NCBI GenBank assembly: GCA_963736175.1
Contig: CAVTNU010000005.1
Location: 260,511-324,510, forward strand
Direction: 5' to 3'
Length of the DNA: 64,000 nt
From: Rhodoblastus sp963736175
Lineage (GTDB): Bacteria > Pseudomonadota > Alphaproteobacteria > Rhizobiales > Beijerinckiaceae
Numbering within the stretch: position 1 is the stretch's first letter; each line of letters starts with the position of its first letter. Position numbers and translations under genes: made by a program. Shown here one piece after another: positions 53,866 to 62,178 of this stretch. The notes beneath the pieces are model-generated. The model ran no database searches, was not told where the DNA came from, and was given only the letters and a program-made list of their open reading frames with translations.

Positions 53866-54054
53866 TCAATCTTCCTTGGACTTGATCGTCAGGATCTGCC
53901 GGCCGCGATACATGCCGGTCTTGAGATCGACATGGTGGGGACGGCGCAATTCGCCCGAATCCTTGTCCTCGACATAGGTCGGGGCGGCGAGCGCGTCCGC
54001 CGAACGGCGGAAGCCGCGCTTCATCGGCGATGTTTTTCTTTTCGGAACAGCCAT
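53866..54054 (-). CDS. rpmF: 50S ribosomal protein L32
   Basis: Structural protein of the large ribosomal subunit, 62 residues. It begins AVPKRKTSPMKRGFRRSADAL and contains the RRPHHVDLKTGMYRGRQIL segment of proteobacterial L32. The zinc-binding cysteines of some L32 proteins are absent, as usual in this group. It stands alone with its own terminator. Confidence 0.95.
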   Translation of the reverse strand: MAVPKRKTSPMKRGFRRSADALAAPTYVEDKDSGELRRPHHVDLKTGMYRGRQILTIKSKED

Positions 54055-54188
54055 CTATTTAACTCCGGTCGCGCCGCAACGCTCGTCTAGCTCGGCGCGC
54101 GGGGAAAATGGGAAGGCGCTCTCATACAGGCAAAAGCCGCTCTTGCCTAGAGCGGGATGCGAAAAACTCAAGTCCCCCGCAATCCGGT

Positions 54189-55769
54189 TCAATGCGCGGC
54201 GTCGGGCGGCGGCGCCATTACGGGCCGTCGCATCAGCGGCACAATGACGATCAGCGCCATGAACAGCAGCGTCAGCGCGAAAAACACGTCCGACAGAGCC
54301 ATCACCGACGCCTCGCGGCGGACGATCTGCGCGAGCTTGCTGGTCGCCGCCAGCGAGGCGTCGGAGCCGCGCGAGGCGAACGCCTGGGTGAAGGTGGCCA
54401 AGGTCGATTCGGCCTGCGCGTTACCCCAACGCACGACTTCGTGGAGGCGGACAAGGTGCAGGTCCATCCGCTTGTTGAGCATGGTGTTGATCATCGCCAG
54501 CCCGACCGCGCCGCCGAGATTACGCGTGACGTTGAACAGGCCCGAGGCGTTCTTGATGCGTTGCGGCGACATCGTGCCGAGCGCCAGATTGTTGATCGGC
54601 ACCATGCACAGCATCAGCGAAAAGCCGCGGAAGACCTGGGGCGCCATCAATTCCCAGAAATCCCAATCCTTGGTGATGTAAGTCGCCAGAAAAGTGCCGA
54701 TGGAGAAGCCGACGAATCCGAGCCCGATCATCCAGCGCGGATCGACGCGGGTGACCAGACGACCGACGATCGGCGCCGCCACGAACATGCACGCGCCGGT
54801 GACGAACATGGTCTCGCCGATCTGCAAGGCCGAATAGCCGCGCACGCGCGCCAGATAGACCGGATAGATATAGGTGAGGCCATAAAGGCCGACGCCAAGC
54901 ACGAAGGACGCCAGCGAGCCGGTCCAGAAGTTCCGGTTGTCGAATGTGGTCAGGTCGACGATCGGGTTTTTCGCGGTGAAGGCGCGATAGAAGAACACCG
55001 CCGCGCCACAGGCCGAAATGACGGTGGCGTAGACGATGATGTCCTCGTCGAACCAGTTTTTGCCCGGGCCTTCCTCAAGCAGATATTCCAGCGCGCCCAG
55101 AAACAGCGCCATCGAGATCAGTCCGGCCCAATCGAAATTTTTCAGCAGGCTCAGATCGGTTCGGTCGAAATCGACAAGAAACCAGGTGGCGAGCGTGACA
55201 TAGACGCCTGGAATGATGTTGACGAGAAACAGCCAGTGCCAGGAAAACATATCGGTGAGGTAGCCGCCGACGGTCGGCCCGATGGTCGGCGCGAGCGTTG
55301 CGACGAGACCGATGATCGGCGCGACGAGAGGCACCTTGTTGCGCGGAAAGATCGTATAGGCCGAGGCGAAAACCGTCGGGATCATGCCGCCGCCGATGAA
55401 GCCCTGCAAGGCGCGATAGACGATCATCTCGTCGATCGAATGCGCGGTGGCGCACAACAGGCTCATCAAGGTGAAGCCGGCCGCCGAAATCGCGAACATG
55501 TAGCGCGTCGAAAAGGCGCGCGACAAAAAGCCCGACAACGGGATCATCACCACTTCGGCGATGAGATAGCTCGTCTGCACCCAGGCGACTTCGTCGGCGC
55601 TGGCCGACAGTCCGGCCTGAATCTCGGCGAGCGAGGCGGAGACGATCTGGATGTCGAGAATCGCCATGAACATTCCGAAGACCATGCTCATGAAGGCCAG
55701 AACGCGCCGAGGCGAAAAGTTCGGTTCAAACGGCGGCGGCGCCGCCGCGCTCGGGTTGTCCTGGCTCAA
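54189..55769 (-). CDS. emrB: DHA2-family MFS multidrug efflux permease (EmrB type)
   Basis: Proton-driven drug exporter with 14 transmembrane segments; 526 residues. Features are AILDIQIVSASLAEIQAGLSASADEVAWVQTSYLIAEVVMIPLSGFLSRAFSTR (helix 1-2 region), the motif C-like GPTVGGYLTDMFSWHWLFLVNIIPG, and IPLMRRP at the C-terminus. It follows emrA by four bases and forms an EmrAB-type tripartite pump that needs an outer-membrane TolC-like partner not in the window. Confidence 0.9.
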   Translation of the reverse strand: MSQDNPSAAAPPPFEPNFSPRRVLAFMSMVFGMFMAILDIQIVSASLAEIQAGLSASADEVAWVQTSYLIAEVVMIPLSGFLSRAFSTRYMFAISAAGFTLMSLLCATAHSIDEMIVYRALQGFIGGGMIPTVFASAYTIFPRNKVPLVAPIIGLVATLAPTIGPTVGGYLTDMFSWHWLFLVNIIPGVYVTLATWFLVDFDRTDLSLLKNFDWAGLISMALFLGALEYLLEEGPGKNWFDEDIIVYATVISACGAAVFFYRAFTAKNPIVDLTTFDNRNFWTGSLASFVLGVGLYGLTYIYPVYLARVRGYSALQIGETMFVTGACMFVAAPIVGRLVTRVDPRWMIGLGFVGFSIGTFLATYITKDWDFWELMAPQVFRGFSLMLCMVPINNLALGTMSPQRIKNASGLFNVTRNLGGAVGLAMINTMLNKRMDLHLVRLHEVVRWGNAQAESTLATFTQAFASRGSDASLAATSKLAQIVRREASVMALSDVFFALTLLFMALIVIVPLMRRPVMAPPPDAAH

Positions 55770-55773
55770 GGCT

Positions 55774-57003
55774 CTACTGCGCCTTCGCCGGCGAACTGGT
55801 GTCGACCTCCACCACCACCGAAAGGCCGGCGCGCATCAAACCAGCCTGCGCGTCGGCGGCGGGGACCGAGATCCGAACGGGAAAGCGCTGCGTGATCTTG
55901 GTGAAATTTCCGGTGGCGTTTTCCGGCGGCAGCAATGAAAACTCCGAGCCGGATGCCGGAGCAAGACTCTGCACCTGGCCCTCGAAAATCCGCCCGCCAT
56001 AGGCGTCGACGCGAAAAGTCGCCTTCTGACCGGGTTTGATGGCGCCGATCTGGGTCTCCTTGAAATTGGCTTCGACATAGGCCGAGCCCAAGGGCACCAA
56101 CGCCATCAAGCGGGCGCCGGGCTGCACGAACGCGCCGAGCTCCGCCGCCTTGTTGCCGACGACGCCGTCGAAAGGCGCGCGAATTTCGGCGAAGGCGAGA
56201 TCGCGCGCCGCTTTGTCCTGCGCCGTCACCAGCTCGGCGCGCGCGCGCACGGCCTCGGCCTTTTGCGAATGCAACACGGCGAGGGAGGCCTGCGCGCCGG
56301 CGAGCGCCGCCTGCGCGCTCGCCGAATTCGCGACGGAGCGATCACGGTCGGCCCTGGCGGCGTCGAGACGTTGAGGCGTGGCGAATTTGGCGGCGAGCAA
56401 GGCTTGCGCGCGCGTGAAATCGGCGGCGGCGCGCGGCACGTCGGCATTGGCGGCGTCAATCTGGGCGCGCGCTTGATCGACCTGCGCAGCCTGCGCCACA
56501 ATCTGCGCCTCGATGCGCGCGATGGTCGTGTCCTGCGTCAGAACCTTCTGCTGCGCCGCGGCCAGGGCGATCTTGTAATCGCCGTCGTCGATGCGCGCGA
56601 GCAGATCGCCCGCCTTCACCTTCTGATTTTCCACGACCTCGACGGCCGCCAGATAACCGGCGATTTTCGGCGCGATGATCGTCGTTTCGGTTTTGATATA
56701 GGCGTCGTCGGTCGACATGATGAAACGGCCGTAGACGAAGTAGTGAGTCAGTTCATAGGCGCCGAGAATCAGCGCGACGACGACGAGCGCGCCGATGATC
56801 AGACGCTTGCGGCTTGGCGCATCGGCGGCGCCGATCGTCCCAGCCTCTGGGGACGAAGGTTGAGCCGCCGTTCTAGCCGTGGCGGCCAAACGCGCCGCCG
56901 CCGAGAACGTTCGCGACACGCCGCCCGCCAAGCCTTCGCTCCGGCCGCTCGCGGCGTCCAGATCCCGATCGGCCGATTGCGACATATTGCCCTGTTCGCT
57001 CAT
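55774..57003 (-). CDS. emrA: EmrA-type membrane fusion protein
   Basis: Periplasmic adaptor of the efflux pump, 409 residues. The start at 57003 has GGAG upstream; the frame to 57027 is less likely. After an Ala-rich cytoplasmic N-terminus, one transmembrane segment (~67-90) leads into YIKTETTIIAPKIAGYLAAVEVVENQKVKAGDLLARID (biotinyl-lipoyl half), a coiled-coil hairpin rich in Ala and Gln, and IRAPFDGVVGNKAAELGAFVQPG with the beta-barrel end. First gene of the pump operon, regulated probably by the divergent TetR protein. Confidence 0.9.
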   Translation of the reverse strand: MSEQGNMSQSADRDLDAASGRSEGLAGGVSRTFSAAARLAATARTAAQPSSPEAGTIGAADAPSRKRLIIGALVVVALILGAYELTHYFVYGRFIMSTDDAYIKTETTIIAPKIAGYLAAVEVVENQKVKAGDLLARIDDGDYKIALAAAQQKVLTQDTTIARIEAQIVAQAAQVDQARAQIDAANADVPRAAADFTRAQALLAAKFATPQRLDAARADRDRSVANSASAQAALAGAQASLAVLHSQKAEAVRARAELVTAQDKAARDLAFAEIRAPFDGVVGNKAAELGAFVQPGARLMALVPLGSAYVEANFKETQIGAIKPGQKATFRVDAYGGRIFEGQVQSLAPASGSEFSLLPPENATGNFTKITQRFPVRISVPAADAQAGLMRAGLSVVVEVDTSSPAKAQ

Positions 57004-57115
57004 GCCAGCTCCAAAAACCGCGCCCAAAACCCGTGCGCGCGGCGCCGCGCCAACGTCGGGTTCCCGTTCAACGTCGACTTGACATAGACGGATATCAAAT
57101 CTAATTCAATATCGA

Positions 57116-57130
57116 ACCGAACGGTTCGGT
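57116..57130. promoter_or_regulatory. Palindromic operator candidate between emrA and tetR
   Basis: A perfect 7-bp inverted repeat (ACCGAAC/GTTCGGT) separated by one base lies in the spacer between the divergent emrA and TetR genes. A TTGACA hexamer at 57079-57084 points toward tetR, and TTGACC at 57134-57129 on the minus strand points toward emrAB. The -10 elements are poor matches. The position and symmetry fit a TetR-type binding site that would control both directions. Confidence 0.55.
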
Positions 57131-57303
57131 CAACATTTTTTTTGCTTAATAACAAAACATTAACGGCGCTGCCCCACAACGTCGACCGCGCATCAACGAC
57201 GCTTGTTTTAACGGTTGGAACATAAGGTTAAACGCTATGCACGGGCATCGATCCGATCCACGGAAACGGAAAATGCTCAGAGGCCAAAAAAGGACGTTCG
57301 ACT

Positions 57304-57951
57304 TTGGCTCATGACGCCCAGACGCGGACCCATCCCGCCGATCGTTGCCCGCGCGGTTCGGACGACAAGATGCGGCAAATTCTCGACGGCGCCCGCCGCG
57401 TTTTCCTGGCCGACGGATTCGACGGCGCCAGCATGAACGATATCGCCCACGTCTCAGGCGTTTCGAAAGGCACGCTCTACGTCTATTTCCAATCCAAGGA
57501 CAGCCTGTTCGAAGCGCTGATCTTCGACGACAAGCGCCGGCAGGTCGAACAATTATACCAATGCGACGACACGGATCAGGACTTGCACGAGGCGTTGACT
57601 CTGCTTGGACGGTCGATCCTGACCGCCATGTGTTCGTCCGAACGGCTGGCTCATATGCGCATGGTGATCGGCGCGGCGGCGAAGTTTCCAAAAATCGGCC
57701 GCGCCTTTTTCGAGGCCGGCCCCGCTTACGGCGTCGCGCGCCTTTCGACCTATTTGCGCGCACAACAGGCGGCCGGGCGTTTTGACGCCGAGGATATCGA
57801 ATTGGCCGCCTCGCAATTCTTCCATCTTTGCCAGGCCGACTATTTCCCCGCCGCGCTGTTCTGCACCGCCGAACCTGGTGACAAAAAAAGAATCGAACGC
57901 GCCGTCAAGTCGGCGGTCGAAGTGTTCCTGCGCGCCTACAAGGGCGGCTGA
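57304..57951 (+). CDS. TetR-family transcriptional regulator
   Basis: A 215-residue repressor with an N-terminal helix-turn-helix (ILDGARRVFLADGFDGASMNDIAHVSGVSKGTLYVYFQSKDSLFEALI) and a C-terminal ligand/dimer domain. The TTG at 57304 follows AAGGACG; an in-frame ATG at 57370 lies just before the HTH and is a possible alternative. Divergent from emrAB, so it most likely represses the pump and itself; the inducer is unknown. Confidence 0.85.
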   Translation: MAHDAQTRTHPADRCPRGSDDKMRQILDGARRVFLADGFDGASMNDIAHVSGVSKGTLYVYFQSKDSLFEALIFDDKRRQVEQLYQCDDTDQDLHEALTLLGRSILTAMCSSERLAHMRMVIGAAAKFPKIGRAFFEAGPAYGVARLSTYLRAQQAAGRFDAEDIELAASQFFHLCQADYFPAALFCTAEPGDKKRIERAVKSAVEVFLRAYKGG

Positions 57952-58100
57952 CCGGCCGCCGGAAACAAGCCGCCGCTTCAAAATCTGGGGCGTTGACGGG
58001 GCGATGACATGGCGGCGGCGGGAAATGACCGACCGGGCGAAAAGGCGCGGCAAAATTCTTGCGCGATGCGCAAAGCCGATATAGAAGGCCTTTCCGCTTA

Positions 58101-58176
58101 GCTCCCTTCGTCTAGCGGTCTAGGACGTCGCCCTCTCACGGCGAAAACAGGGGTTCGAGTCCCCTAGGGAGCGCCA
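58101..58176 (+). tRNA. tRNA-Glu (anticodon CUC)
   Basis: A 76-base cloverleaf with encoded CCA end. The acceptor stem GCTCCCT pairs with AGGGAGC; the D-arm holds TCTAGCGGTCTAGGA; the anticodon stem-loop CGCC-CTCTCAC-GGCG gives CUC, which reads GAG; the T-arm is AGGGGTTCGAGTCCCCT. Start and end are fixed by the paired acceptor stem. The 3' end faces the RiPP locus 113 bases away. Confidence 0.95.
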
Positions 58177-58289
58177 AAGTCGCCTTCGTCGAAGCGCCGA
58201 CCGCAAGCGTAAATAATGCGCCTCTCCCGAAATTTGGGGGCTTCAGCCTGGCAATGGGATGGCGGCCCTCGCCTCAGCGCCCGATCGGA

Positions 58290-58505
58290 TCAAGTCTTTG
58301 GCGCCGCCTGCTCCGCAGGCTGCTCGGTCTGGACGGGTTCGACGAACTTTATCACGGTGTTCGGCGGCAGGCGCAGGCCGCTGGCTTCCTCGATCGCGGC
58401 GATCGGATCAATCAAGCACAATTGCCGAAAATCCATGTCGGTTTGACAGCGCTTGAACACCAATTGCAGCGCCCGGGCGACCTCGGGCTCTATCGATGCC
58501 TGCAT
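58290..58505 (-). CDS. NHLP leader-type small protein (RiPP precursor candidate)
   Basis: A 71-residue protein from the ATG at 58505 with a strong GGAGG Shine-Dalgarno sequence. Residues ~8-52 follow the nitrile-hydratase-like leader peptide pattern: EPEVARALQLVF, DMDFRQLCLIDPIAAIEEASG and LPPNTVIKFVEP. After this, where a core peptide would be expected, there are only ~19 residues, Pro/Glu/Ala/Gln-rich with two Thr and no Cys. It could be a leaderless remnant, a helper protein, or a substrate with an unusual core. It is the last gene of the LanM operon. Confidence 0.7.
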   Translation of the reverse strand: MQASIEPEVARALQLVFKRCQTDMDFRQLCLIDPIAAIEEASGLRLPPNTVIKFVEPVQTEQPAEQAAPKT

Positions 58506-58566
58506 GACGATATCCTCCGTTTTTGTGTTCGGCCCGCCAAGGCCCGATGTTTCCCGACGCGCGCCC

Positions 58567-61500
58567 CTATTCGAGAGCCAGCACGGAGGGGACCTCATCG
58601 GGCCGCGCCAGGCGCAGAAGTTCGTAACCAACGCCAGCGGCGCCTTGGAACAGCGACGGGATCGGAAAGCCATTCTCGGATGTTATGGCGAATACGCCGT
58701 TTTTCTTCGCTCGCGCGGCGACCTGAGAAGCGAGGCGGCGGGCGTGGCTCGTCCATTCGGGCGCATTCAGTTTGCGGCCCGCCACCAGCAGGGTCTCGAC
58801 CAATCCAAGATTGCCGCAGCAGATATGATCCCGCTCGAGGAGGCCGCGCCCGCACGTTTCCAACGCGGCCGCAATATCTCGCCTGACGACAGGGGAATCG
58901 AGCACATGCAGTTCCTGTAGTCGCGCCAGCCCGACGCCCGGCGCGCCATTGCACCATGCGACCTTGAAAATCGGCGCCGCCGCGGGGATCGTGTCCGTCG
59001 TCCCTGGCCGGCGATCGGGCCAATTGTTCTGGCTTGGGTCGAATTCCGCGTTTTCAAATGCGAGTGCTTCTTCCGCCGCGGCGAGAAAGTCCGCTTCGTG
59101 GGTCTTTTCGGCCAGCCGCAGAAGCGCATAGGCGATCCCCGTCGAGCCATGGGAAAAGCCGGTCAAATGTTTGCCGGCGAATGTCGCCCAGATCCGCGCG
59201 CCGCTCCTGTCAGCGACGCGCTGCGCCAGCAGCCGGCGACCGCATTTTGTCGCCTTGTCCAATAAGTCTGCGTCGCCGCCCGTTTCGTAACATGCGAGGA
59301 GGCACAAAATCGCGCCGGCCACGCCGCCGACGACATCGAGCTTTGTGTCGGACTCGATGGTCGCGTCTTCGATTTTCAATGCGGCGCGGCGCGCCTCCGC
59401 CAGGAGTTGCTCGTCTCCGAGGAATGCGCCGATCCAGACAAGGGAATAGATCAGCGACGGGAAACCGATCAGGCCTCCAAGTCCCTTTTTCTCGATGTCA
59501 TTTCGCTGCGCTTTCGCCAGCCGGCGCCTGACCGGCGCGAGCGTCGCATAAGCGAACGTGCGATAGCGCGGCTCGGACGCGCAATGCGCAAGCGCGGCGA
59601 AAAACAACGCGATCCCGCAGCGGCCACTGTACAAATCGTCGCCGATGGCCCGCAACGCGAATTGATCGGCTTCCGGCAGATAGTCCAGGACCAGCCAACT
59701 CGGTTCGCCGCCTTGCGTCAGGAGCGCTGAAGCCTCGAGTTCGCGCGCTATATCTTCGGCGTGGAGAACGAGTTCGTCGTTTGTCAGTTCGGGCGCCTCG
59801 CCGCCCTGTTCCTGCCGATCGATGTGTTCGCTCTCATCGGCAATCGCACGCATGCCGTGCGCGTCCATTGCGCCCTTGATGACCTTGAGTTGCCAGTCGA
59901 GATCCACTTCGTCCATTGCGCGAAGCTTCGCATCGACGGCGTCTTTCGCCGAAGCGGGAAAACAATTTTCGATCGTTTCGCCCGACGGAAGAGCGACGGA
60001 TGCGCCGACGCCGCAAGCCGCGAATTTTGGTATGTCGCATTGGAGCAGGGCGAGAGATTCAGCGCGCAGGAGCCGGCTCATGGCGTCGGGGAAAGGCGAT
60101 TTGAGCAGCGAGCGCGCCATAACGTCGAGCTGGATTCCAAAATCGGCGCCATCCTGCAGATAAGCGGGATTCAGAGCCTTGTTCAGAACCGATTGATAGT
60201 ATCCCGTCGCGCGGAACAGCAGACGCGCGGGACAGGCGAACATCCGGTTCAGCGGACTGTCCGCGGCAAGAAGATAGTCTCGCCGCGTCAGCAGGAAGCG
60301 ATACATATCCTGAAAGCCGCTCGACATGTCGCTAACAAAAGGCGCGGCGTTCAGGTCGTGATCGGCGAGCCTCGGCGTGTTTCCGGCCAAGGGCGGCGGG
60401 ACCTCGCCTATCGCGAAATTCATGGCGTCGGCATTGATGCGCGCCCATTTCAACATCTTCAGAGGGCGCAGATTTCCTGACGACCGCCCGATGACGGAAA
60501 TGTCGTAATAGCGGTCATACAGCTTCACAGGATTGGGCAGGATATGCGCGCGAAGGACGGAGTGGCGCAGCCGCGATGACGCGGGATCGGCGTCGTCCGG
60601 CTCCTCGATCGGCAGCACCGGGTGATAGATCGTCTCAAGATCGATCGGGACCGGCTCATCGCCACAAGCGACCACGTTCTCGAAATGCATGTCGATTCCA
60701 TTGAGAACGTAGATAAGGCAGAGCAAGGCTCCCAATCGCCGGTAATAAACATGCGCGTCGTCGGCAGCGGCGCATGGCAGGTTTTCTATGAATTCGACCC
60801 AGCCGTAGTCCCCGCGATCGAGAATCGCCGGACTGCGAAGCCGAACCGGACAGCCCTGTTCATCAAGCCATGCGAGGAAGTCGAAATACGCGGCTCCGAG
60901 CTTTTGATCGCTCGGCTTGTAAACGATCCGAGCGCCCGACGCGAAGGTCACGATGACGACGGCGCGGCCGCCGTTGTGCGGATCGGACAGGCTCGGTTGA
61001 AGCGCGATGACTTCGCCAAGGTCCCGCGCGGAAAAAAAAATGCCGCGGATTTCGCCAAGGTCCTGATCCAGACGGCGCAGAAACTTGCCCGTCGATTCCA
61101 CCCAATGCAAGAATGTATTGGCCAGAATTCGCGCGAGGACGGGATAGTCACGAAATATTCCGGCCCAGCCGGTTGCGCCAAAATCGCCGACAAAACGCCG
61201 ATAGTTTCGGCGGCCGTCCTGTTCTGCCTCGTCGTCGGACGAAAGCCCGCCATTGCCGCCGGAAATCAGGAACTGGTTCGCCGCTGTGAAAGCGCGAAAC
61301 TCGACGAGCAAGAACTCGCGCCGCCATGTCGGACAAATTCAGGAGAAGGGCGCGCTCGCAGGCTATCCGCGCCTTACTGGCCAATCGCTCAAAACGACCC
61401 GCGCAGGCCTCGTCGAGCCTCTGGCGCGCCGCCACGACAAAGGGCGCCAGCAAGTCTTCGAAGGGGACGGGATCGCTCGCGTTTATGAACGCGCGCTCTC

Positions 61501-61843
61501 CACGGTTCGCCGGAACGGCCTCGTCGCAGAGCGCGGCAGCGTGAAGCAGATCGTTGAGGACGCCCGCCCATTGCGGGATATCGATGTCGGGCGAAACTTC
61601 GGCGAGCAATAACCGGGCCTGCTCATAGTCGAGCCCCTCCAAAGCCAAGCGCCGATCGAATAGTTCGGGATCGCCGTCGGCGACGACTTTGATCCATTCG
61701 CGCAATCTCTTTTCAATTATCGGCGACGTGGGATGTTTGTCGCCGCTTGAAATTGGCGCCGCATTTCGCTCCAGAAGCGAAAGAGCCTTCGCCGCTGTTC
61801 GCCGAAGCTCCGTATCACTTAAGCGGATCGTCGCGCGCGCCAT
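58567..61843 (-). pseudogene. lanM: Class II lanthipeptide synthetase LanM (frameshifted)
   Basis: Bifunctional enzyme that phosphorylates and eliminates Ser/Thr in a precursor and cyclises the products with Cys to lanthionines. About 1091 codons overall. The ATG at 61843 starts residues 1-177 (dehydratase N-part). At about 61309-61318 the frame is lost (net +1) and resumes as LLVEFRAFTAANQFLISGG. The kinase-like dehydratase domain shows IVYKPSD (~307), GIDMHFENVVA (~385) and PIDLETIYHP (~400). The LanC-like cyclase shows TGFSHGSTGIAYALL, the zinc motif WCNGAPG (C964) and HICCGNLG (C1008, C1009), a CCG-type site as in ProcM. A single base correction would restore the whole protein. Confidence 0.82.
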
Positions 61844-61866
61844 CTTCCCGAACTCTAAACATCAAA

Positions 61867-61898
61867 GGCCCCGCCGCTTGTCTCCAATAGGCGAGGCC
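61867..61898 (-). terminator. Attenuator-like hairpin between peptide gene and lanM
   Basis: Two 8-base arms (GGCCTCGC and GCGGGGCC on the minus strand) pair with one T-G wobble around a 16-base loop, in the 102-base spacer between the small peptide gene and lanM. The sequence after it is only a short TTT. Such partial terminators commonly lower enzyme expression relative to precursor in RiPP operons. Function is inferred. Confidence 0.5.
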
Positions 61899-61945
61899 GT
61901 CGAAATCAGGTCAACCGGGGAAGTTGTCAGCACCCCCCGCCATGA

Positions 61946-62125
61946 TCAGGTGCAGCACCGATAAATGCGCGACGTATAGCTTTCGCTGTCCATCATCCGT
62001 TCTTCGGATGCGACCGTTTCCTCGGTCAGCGCCATCGGCAGGCTGAATGTGCCAAGAACGCGCGGCTCTACTTCGTCCGCTCTGACGACCGTTGCTTCGG
62101 TCTGGAGATCGATTTTCATCGTCAT
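61946..62125 (-). CDS. 59-residue acidic peptide, lanthipeptide precursor candidate
   Basis: Small open frame between the exporter and lanM, found by reading the spacer. The ATG at 62125 has AGGGGGAAAG at good spacing. The product begins MTMKIDLQTEATVVRADEVE, is acidic throughout its first 44 residues (many Glu/Asp), and ends in a Ser/Thr/Tyr/Cys tail, DSESYTSRIYRCCT. The tail supplies dehydratable Ser/Thr and two Cys, as needed for lanthionine rings. No double-Gly cleavage site is evident, and no known precursor family is recognised. Its position makes it the best candidate substrate of the synthetase. Confidence 0.65.
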   Translation of the reverse strand: MTMKIDLQTEATVVRADEVEPRVLGTFSLPMALTEETVASEERMMDSESYTSRIYRCCT

Positions 62126-62178
62126 AATCTTTCCCCCTTTTTCAGTATCCGTCCAAGAAAGGTCGTTAGCACGCCACC

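Noticed and set aside
54108..55895. 595-codon plus-strand open frame across emrB
   Set aside because: It is antisense to a clearly conserved transporter, is Arg/His/Asp-rich and has no domain pattern; a GC-skew shadow.
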